A stretch of DNA of 58,113 nucleotides from Ghiorsea sp. (GTDB lineage: Bacteria; Pseudomonadota; Zetaproteobacteria; Mariprofundales; Mariprofundaceae). Numbering within the stretch: position 1 is the first letter of the stretch; each line of letters begins with the position of its first letter. Shown here piece by piece: positions 52,724-58,113 of this stretch. The DNA lies in the NCBI GenBank assembly GCA_030949605.1, contig JAUZSH010000028.1, positions 1 through 58,113 of the forward strand, given 5' to 3'. The notes beneath the pieces were generated by a model, which was given only the letters and a program-made list of their open reading frames with translations, ran no database searches and had not been told where the DNA came from. Made by a program: the position numbers and the translations under genes.

Positions 52724-53967
52724 GAGCCTAACATTTCCTCTAAATCATCGCTGTGCGGCAATTTGGCAAAGGCAGCTTTTTCAACATAACTGCGCACCGT
52801 TTGATTGCGCATCGCCACCAACACTTCATCGGCAAAAGCGAAGGTTAATAATTCTTGCGCTGCTTCGGCTGAAATGCCGCGAGAGCGAAGATAAAATAGC
52901 TGTTTGTCATCAAGCTGACCAATGGTTGCACCGTGGGCGCATTTGACATCATCATTATAAATCTCAAGCTCAGGTTTGGTGTCGATTTCAGCATTCTTGG
53001 ATAATAAAATATTACCATTGCTCATGTTGGAATCGGTCTTGATGGCACCTTCATGCACCAAAACTTTACCATTGAATACACCATGCGAACGTCCATCAAG
53101 CACTGTGCGATAAAGCTCGCGACTGGTGCAATGCGGGGCTTTATGGTCGATGCGAGTATGATGGTCGGCATGTTGCCTTCCGCCCAAGACAAACAAACCG
53201 TTTAAGTCGCAAGATGCGCCTTCACCGTGTAAGTTGACCACCAAATCGGTGCGCGATAAGGCTGCACCAAGCTCCACGCCGTGAAAGGTGTAGGATGATT
53301 TTTTGCATTGTTTGACCTGCACACGCGCCACATGCGACTGTTTGTCGCCTTCTTGTTGAATGCGGCTGTGTTCTAAATGTGCTTCGGCTTTGAGGGCGAC
53401 AAAGCTGCATGAATTGCTCAGTGCTTTGTTATCACCTGTGCTGATGAAATGTTCAATAATTTCCGCTTGTGCATGTTGCCCAATCATAAAACTATGACGA
53501 ATCACATTGCTTTGGTTGCTAATATGCAGGATATACAAAGGCTTGGTCAAAATCGCATGGTCTGCCAGTATAATCACAGCGCCATCGCTGGCTTTGGCAG
53601 CATTGTAGGCATTAAAACCATTGATGAGCGGTGCTTGTGTGTCCACTGTGAAAAGCTTGGCAATACCTTCGGCATCATCACCCACACTATTTTTCTCAAG
53701 CTCAGCCAAAGATAAAATGCTCACACCTTCAGGCAAGTTGGATTCTGCTTCGGCAAATAAACCATTGATAAATACCATGCGGTAAGCATCAAGCCCCGTA
53801 ATGCCCATGTCTTTGATATGAATATTTTCATCTACGGGGGTGGGTTCTAATAAATCTTTAAGGCGTGAAGCATCGGTATATTTCCAATCTTCATCGCGTT
53901 GGGTTGGTAAACCCAGCTTCTCAAATAGATTTAATGCATCTTGTCGGGTTTGTGTTAAAACACTCAT
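52720..53967 (-). CDS. sufD: Fe-S assembly protein SufD
   Basis: 415 residues from the ATG at 53967, which lies inside the sufC end and gives the usual '[36 protein letters not shown]'-type N-terminus (key motif DEDWKYTD). The beta-helix core contains '[18 protein letters not shown]' and '[20 protein letters not shown]'. The C-terminal helical part ends '[18 protein letters not shown]'. SufD pairs with SufB and SufC as the cluster scaffold. Confidence 0.95.
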   Translation of the reverse strand: MSVLTQTRQDALNLFEKLGLPTQRDEDWKYTDASRLKDLLEPTPVDENIHIKDMGITGLDAYRMVFINGLFAEAESNLPEGVSILSLAELEKNSVGDDAEGIAKLFTVDTQAPLINGFNAYNAAKASDGAVIILADHAILTKPLYILHISNQSNVIRHSFMIGQHAQAEIIEHFISTGDNKALSNSCSFVALKAEAHLEHSRIQQEGDKQSHVARVQVKQCKKSSYTFHGVELGAALSRTDLVVNLHGEGASCDLNGLFVLGGRQHADHHTRIDHKAPHCTSRELYRTVLDGRSHGVFNGKVLVHEGAIKTDSNMSNGNILLSKNAEIDTKPELEIYNDDVKCAHGATIGQLDDKQLFYLRSRGISAEAAQELLTFAFADEVLVAMRNQTVRSYVEKAAFAKLPHSDDLEEMLGS

Positions 53968-54710
53968 TTGTTTTCTTTCACCCAATCGTAGCCATGTTTT
54001 TCAAGTTCCACAGCCAATGATTTGTCACCTGTTTTTTGAATCACACCATCTGCCAAAACATGTACAAAATCAGGCTCGATATAGTCCAATAAACGTTGGT
54101 AATGGGTAATCATGACAATGGCTTTATCGGGTGAGCGTAATTTATTCACGCCACCAGCCACGATGCGAAGTGCATCAATATCCAAACCTGAATCGGTCTC
54201 ATCAAGCAAAGCTAATGATGGCTCAAGCACTGCCATTTGAAAAATTTCATTGCGTTTTTTCTCGCCACCAGAGAAACCTTCGTTCACCGAACGGCTTAAA
54301 AAGGATGGGTCAAGCTCAACCAATTTGGCTTTTTCTTTGACGGTTTGCATAAAATCAAAGGCATCCAATTCTTCCAAACCTTGATGTTTACGTTTGGCAT
54401 TTACGCCGGCTTTAAGCAGGTAAGTGTTGTTCACCCCTGGAATTTCAACAGGGTATTGGAAGGCAAGAAACACACCCGCCCAAGCGCGCTCTTCTGGGCT
54501 CATTTCAAGCAAATCATCATTTTTATAGGTAATCGAACCTGATGTGATTTCATAACCATCACGCCCAGCAATCACATTGGATAATGTGGACTTGCCCGCA
54601 CCATTAGGACCCATGATGGCATGAACTTCACCTGCGTTGATGGTGAGGTTTAAACCTTTAAGAATCTTTTTGCCGTCAACGGAGACGTGTAAATCTTTAA
54701 CTTCTAACAT
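53964..54710 (-). CDS. sufC: Fe-S assembly ATPase SufC
   Basis: 248 residues, ABC-type ATPase. Walker A '[16 protein letters not shown]', signature '[17 protein letters not shown]', Walker B '[18 protein letters not shown]' and the switch histidine in '[13 protein letters not shown]' are all intact. The SufC-specific 'DETDSGLD' replaces the D-E-x-x-S order of transporters. It powers the SufB-SufD scaffold. 26 bases separate it from sufB. Confidence 0.97.
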   Translation of the reverse strand: MLEVKDLHVSVDGKKILKGLNLTINAGEVHAIMGPNGAGKSTLSNVIAGRDGYEITSGSITYKNDDLLEMSPEERAWAGVFLAFQYPVEIPGVNNTYLLKAGVNAKRKHQGLEELDAFDFMQTVKEKAKLVELDPSFLSRSVNEGFSGGEKKRNEIFQMAVLEPSLALLDETDSGLDIDALRIVAGGVNKLRSPDKAIVMITHYQRLLDYIEPDFVHVLADGVIQKTGDKSLAVELEKHGYDWVKENK

Positions 54711-54736
54711 GTTTATATTCCTTAATATCTCTTAAA

Positions 54737-56194
54737 TTATCCGACTGAACCTTCAAGGCTGACTTCCATCAAACGGTTGGCTTCCACAGCAAATTCCATG
54801 GGTAACTCATCAAACACATCTTTACAGAAGCCATTCACAATCATGTTCACCGCATCTTCTTCGGAAAGCCCACGTTGCTGGCAGTAAAACAGCTGGTCTT
54901 CACCGATTTTGGAAGTGGTGGCTTCATGCTCTAGCGTTGCTGTTGCATTTTTCACTTCCACATAAGGGAAGGTATGCGCACCACATTTGTCGCCCAGCAA
55001 CAATGAATCACATTGGGTAAAATTACGTGCATTTTCAGCACCTTTACCCATACGCACCAACCCACGGTATGACTGTTGTGCGCGTCCTGCGGAGATACCC
55101 TTGGAGATGATGGTCGACTTGGTGTTTTTACCCAAATGAATCATCTTCGTGCCTGTATCTGCTTGTTGGCAGTTGGTGGTCACAGCAACGGAGAAAAACT
55201 TGCCTACCGAATTATCACCAATTAAGACACAACTTGGGTATTTCCAAGTGATTGCCGAGCCTGTTTCCACTTGTGTCCAGCTCACTTTGGAGCGAACACC
55301 GCGACATTCAGCGCGCTTGGTGACGAAGTTGTAAATCCCGCCTACACCATTTTCATCACCAGGATACCAGTTTTGCACTGTCGCATATTTGATTTCTGCA
55401 TCATCCAAAATGACCAGCTCAACTACCGCAGCATGAAGCTGATTTTCATCGCGCATGGGTGCAGTGCAACCTTCGAGATAAGAAACATGCGAGCCTTCAT
55501 CAGCAATAATCAAAGTGCGTTCAAATTGCCCTGTGTTGAGCGCATTGATGCGGAAATAGGTGCTTAACTCCATAGGGCAACGCACACCTTTGGGGATATA
55601 GACGAATGAACCATCGGTAAATACCGCAGAATTGAGTGCGGCAAAGAAGTTGTCCCCTTGCGGTACAACAGTACCTAAGTACTGTTTTACCAACTCAGGG
55701 TATTCGTGTACGGCTTCAGAAATAGGGCAAAAAATTACGCCTGCATCTTGAAGTTTTCCTTTAAATGTGGTGGCAACGGATACTGAATCAAACACGGCAT
55801 CCACGGCGATATTCTTCACACCAGCTAAAAACTCTTGCTCGCGCAAAGGAATACCAAGTTTTTCATAGGTTTCTAATAGTTTAGGGTCAACTTCATCCAA
55901 ACTATCAGGGCCATCATCACTGGATTTAGGTGCTGAATAATAAGATATGGATTGATAATCGGTGGGAGTGTAATCCACAGCTGCCCACGTTGGTTCTTCC
56001 ATGGTTAACCAATGGCGATACGCCTCTAAGCGCCAATCAAGCAGCCATTGTGGCTCATCTTTTTTGGCTGAAATATGACGAATCGTATCTTCGTTTAAGC
56101 CTGGTGGAAGAGTGTCGGACTCGATGTCGGTGATAAAACCAGCATCATATTCGCGTTTTTCCAAATCTTGTTGAATTTCTTCATTGGTTGCCAT
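54737..56194 (-). CDS. sufB: Fe-S assembly scaffold SufB
   Basis: 485 residues. '[14 protein letters not shown]' near the N-terminus, '[22 protein letters not shown]'-like region, '[15 protein letters not shown]', '[22 protein letters not shown]', '[21 protein letters not shown]' and '[20 protein letters not shown]' are SufB hallmarks. The cysteine expected at the SufB-SufD cluster site is in '[20 protein letters not shown]'. It is the first structural gene after the regulator, whose stop is 2 bases away. Confidence 0.96.
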   Translation of the reverse strand: MATNEEIQQDLEKREYDAGFITDIESDTLPPGLNEDTIRHISAKKDEPQWLLDWRLEAYRHWLTMEEPTWAAVDYTPTDYQSISYYSAPKSSDDGPDSLDEVDPKLLETYEKLGIPLREQEFLAGVKNIAVDAVFDSVSVATTFKGKLQDAGVIFCPISEAVHEYPELVKQYLGTVVPQGDNFFAALNSAVFTDGSFVYIPKGVRCPMELSTYFRINALNTGQFERTLIIADEGSHVSYLEGCTAPMRDENQLHAAVVELVILDDAEIKYATVQNWYPGDENGVGGIYNFVTKRAECRGVRSKVSWTQVETGSAITWKYPSCVLIGDNSVGKFFSVAVTTNCQQADTGTKMIHLGKNTKSTIISKGISAGRAQQSYRGLVRMGKGAENARNFTQCDSLLLGDKCGAHTFPYVEVKNATATLEHEATTSKIGEDQLFYCQQRGLSEEDAVNMIVNGFCKDVFDELPMEFAVEANRLMEVSLEGSVG

Positions 56195-56196
56195 GG

Positions 56197-56664
56197 TTAT
56201 GCAGCTCCATTTTGTAATCGAATCGGTACAACTTTTTGCATGGTGAAGATGGGTGTGAAGCTTTTATCTACCATGTCTTCTAAACTAATATTTTGCAGGG
56301 CATCACATACCGCTTGATTAATTTTTAACCAGTTATTGCGTGTGCCGCAAACGCTTGCTTGTTCACAAGCTTTACTACCTGCTTCTTCACAGCCTGTGAG
56401 TGCAATATCACCTTCCAAGCTGCGGATAAGTTCGCGCACGTTAATGTCTTGAGGTAGCCGTTGTAATTTATAGCCACCGTTGATGCCGCGCACAGATTCC
56501 ACAAGGTTATCTTGAATCAGTGTTGTCATGATTTTACGAACTGTGGGTTGGGGAATAAAAGTGGCTTCTGCCAAGTCTGGCGCGCGCTGGGTTGCATCGC
56601 CGCTTTTGGCAAGCTCAGACATCAAAAGAATGCCGTAATCAGTCATTTTCGATAAGCGAAGCAC
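56197..56664 (-). CDS. Rrf2-family iron-sulfur regulator (SufR/IscR-like) of the suf operon
   Basis: 155 residues. A winged helix-turn-helix ('[23 protein letters not shown]', '[23 protein letters not shown]') is followed by three cysteines in '[15 protein letters not shown]' (spacing C-x7-C-x5-C), able to bind an Fe-S cluster. The GTG at 56664 is preferred over the ATG at 56646 because it gives the family N-terminus and has AAGGTGG upstream. It heads the suf operon, so it probably senses cluster supply and controls these genes. E. coli IscR has C-x5-C-x5-C, so this is of the SufR-like Rrf2 branch. Confidence 0.88.
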   Translation of the reverse strand: MLRLSKMTDYGILLMSELAKSGDATQRAPDLAEATFIPQPTVRKIMTTLIQDNLVESVRGINGGYKLQRLPQDINVRELIRSLEGDIALTGCEEAGSKACEQASVCGTRNNWLKINQAVCDALQNISLEDMVDKSFTPIFTMQKVVPIRLQNGAA

Positions 56665-56687
56665 GTATACTTAAACCACCTTGGCTG

Positions 56688-56705
56688 CGTGTGCGTTGAC
56701 ACACG
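56688..56705. promoter_or_regulatory. Candidate operator upstream of the Rrf2-suf operon
   Basis: CGTGTGCGTTGACACACG has perfect 6-bp arms and lies 24-41 bases before the GTG start. Its place between the regulator gene and the divergent pfp gene suits an autoregulatory site, but it does not match a known IscR box. Confidence 0.35.
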
Positions 56706-56782
56706 TTTGTAAAGTGGAGCATTTTAGTCATGTTTAGAAAATAGAACAAGGGAATATTCTCATATTTAAAATAAGGGATTAA

Positions 56783-56811
56783 TTGAAAACGATAAGTTTG
56801 GCAGTTATATC
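56783..56811 (+). promoter_or_regulatory. Candidate promoter of the phosphofructokinase gene
   Basis: TTGAAA (56783-56788) and TATATC (56806-56811) are 17 bases apart. The expected start lies about 35 bases before the ATG at 56856. Confidence 0.5.
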
Positions 56812-56855
56812 AGTGAAGTATAGATTATGCATATCTCATGATGCGGAGGCAACAA

Positions 56856-58031
56856 ATGTTAAAAGGTAAAATGGTCATAGGTCAATCGGGTGGTCCAACA
56901 GCGGTCATCAATCAATCTTTGGTGGGTGCAATTTTAGCCGCCCGCGAGCAAGCAGCGATTACAGGTATCTTAGGTGCCAAACATGGCTTAAAAGGTATCA
57001 TGGAAGAAGACTTTATTGATTTAACAACGCAATCGGTAGCGCAACTTGAAGAAGTCGCAACTACACCAGCCGCAGCATTGGGTTCGGTGCGCCTCAAACC
57101 AGGCAAAGCGGAATGTGAGAAAGTATTTGAAGTATTTAAGAAACATGATGTGCGTTTCTTCTTTTATATCGGCGGTAATGATTCAGCGGAAACAGCTCAT
57201 ATTATTGCGGAAATGGCAAAAGAAGAAAATTATGATTTTTGCACCATGCATATTCCCAAAACCATTGATAATGATTTAAGAGTCACCGACCACTGCCCAG
57301 GATTTCCTTCTGCGGCTCGTTTTGTAGCCCTAGCATTTATGGGTGATGATAGGGACAACAAAGCTTTGTCGGGTGTAAAAATTAATGTAGTGATGGGGCG
57401 TGATGCTGGATTTTTGACGGCGGCATCCGCACTTGCACGCCAAGGCGAGGGTGATGGACCCCATTTGATTTATTTACCAGAGCGTACTTTTGATGTGGCT
57501 GGGTTTCAAGCCGATGTGGCAGCGCAAGTTGAAAAACACGGGCGTTGTGTGATTGCGGTGTCTGAAGGTATTGTGGATGCTGATGGCAATCCGATCATTA
57601 CGACGGGTGAAAAAGATTCGCATGGTAATTTGCAACTTTCAGGCACAGGTGCTTTGGGAGATACATTATCGGCATTGGTCAAAGAAGCCTTGCCTCAAGG
57701 TACTAGAGTTCGGGCGGATACCTTTGGTTATTTGCAACGCAGTTTCCCAAGCATTGTCTCGGATGTGGATAGCCAAGAAGCGCGGGGCGTGGGTGAATTT
57801 GCGGTGAACCATGCAACATCATCGGCAGAGAATGGTTCTGTGGCGATTAAACGCGAAAGCAGTGTGCCTTACACCAGCAGTTATTTTGTCACACCACTTT
57901 CCACCGTGGCACGCGAAGCGACCTCCATGAAAGGTGAATACATCAACGATGCAGGCAATGATGTGACTCAAGCATGGCTTGATTATCTCGCACCACTTGT
58001 GGGTGATTTACCGAAGATGGGTAGATTGTAA
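56856..58031 (+). CDS. pfp: 6-phosphofructokinase, probably pyrophosphate-dependent
   Basis: 391 residues from the ATG at 56856, which has GGAGG 8 bases upstream (an in-frame ATG at 56838 lies before that site). 'GQSGGPTAVINQSLVGA' is the nucleotide/PPi-binding start, 'FFYIGGNDSAETAHIIAEMA' replaces the ATP-type GGDG, 'IPKTIDNDLRVTDHCPGFPSAARFV' is the catalytic loop, and 'MGRDAGFLTAASALAR' follows. The GGND form is found in PFK clades often annotated as PPi-dependent. It would phosphorylate fructose-6-phosphate reversibly and save ATP. Phosphate donor is inferred, not shown. Confidence 0.85.
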   Translation: MLKGKMVIGQSGGPTAVINQSLVGAILAAREQAAITGILGAKHGLKGIMEEDFIDLTTQSVAQLEEVATTPAAALGSVRLKPGKAECEKVFEVFKKHDVRFFFYIGGNDSAETAHIIAEMAKEENYDFCTMHIPKTIDNDLRVTDHCPGFPSAARFVALAFMGDDRDNKALSGVKINVVMGRDAGFLTAASALARQGEGDGPHLIYLPERTFDVAGFQADVAAQVEKHGRCVIAVSEGIVDADGNPIITTGEKDSHGNLQLSGTGALGDTLSALVKEALPQGTRVRADTFGYLQRSFPSIVSDVDSQEARGVGEFAVNHATSSAENGSVAIKRESSVPYTSSYFVTPLSTVAREATSMKGEYINDAGNDVTQAWLDYLAPLVGDLPKMGRL

Positions 58032-58096
58032 AAGGTGGGAAAGGGGATAATGAATACACTGTCCCCGATTTTTCAAAAAGGGGTGAGGAATGCGAA

Positions 58097-58113
58097 TCAA
58101 TAGGGTCAGACTC
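58097..58113 (-). repeat. 17-bp REP-like motif, copy 2
   Basis: The exact reverse complement of 4741-4757. A GGGGATAATG...CTGTCCCC inverted pair lies just before it (58044-58068). The window ends inside this repeat region. Confidence 0.55.

Noticed and set aside
58044-58068. GGGGATAATG / CTGTCCCC as terminator of the phosphofructokinase gene
   Set aside because: The stem is short and imperfect and no T-run follows directly; it fits REP-like repeats better.

Overview
The window is chromosomal DNA of a Gram-negative bacterium, probably a member of the Pseudomonadota. The evidence is a type IV pilus block in the order pilC-pilS-pilR-pilD-coaE, an sdhCDAB operon with E. coli-like motifs, lnt and waaA (which imply lipoprotein acylation and an LPS outer membrane), a TolC/MFP/RND efflux operon and a full SUF operon. 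Base composition is moderately AT-rich. The genus cannot be fixed from the sequence; the gene set and the heavy insertion-sequence load would fit a chemolithoautotroph such as a zetaproteobacterium, but that is an inference.

Layout. 1-4.7 kb: pilus assembly and two-component control genes, then coaE. 4.7-8.5 kb: mobile debris, namely a fragment of a phage head-decoration gene, an IS1634-like element with two frameshifts, a broken IS110-like transposase and a relic of another IS. 8.6-12.2 kb: succinate dehydrogenase and a ybeD-like gene. 12.4-19.4 kb: a broken GIY-YIG gene, a DsbA-like protein and a tripartite efflux operon ending in a strong terminator. 19.4-20.4 kb: an integron-integrase-like relic next to IS30 and IS5 fragments. 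20.5-26.1 kb (minus strand): a class V aminotransferase followed by gcvT, gcvH, gcvPA and gcvPB, which together would turn glyoxylate into glycine and then cleave it. 26.1-30 kb: a small membrane protein, rluB, trpS, an arsS-like radical SAM gene and initiator tRNA-Met. 30.3-36.6 kb: an IS30 copy, a MITE, smr-gpsA-lnt, a TauE-like permease and two small secreted proteins.

36.7-42.6 kb and 44.9-49.0 kb are insertion graveyards with elements inserted inside elements. Several insertions can be undone on paper because their target-site duplications are intact. Two MITE families have each inserted into a copy of themselves. Between the graveyards lie murJ (frameshifted in a homopolymer) and rpsU, followed by a strongly folded region. 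48.3-49.0 kb holds a REP-associated tyrosine transposase between inverted repeats.

49.2-56.7 kb (minus strand): an Rrf2 regulator followed by sufB-sufC-sufD-sufS-sufU-sufT, with an anchor-less waaA at the end. 56.9-58.0 kb: a phosphofructokinase, probably PPi-dependent.

No complete defence system, CRISPR array or unfamiliar multi-gene cassette was found. The most unusual material is the self-nesting MITEs, the folded region downstream of rpsU, the integron-integrase relic and the recurrent one-base homopolymer indels, one of which breaks murJ.
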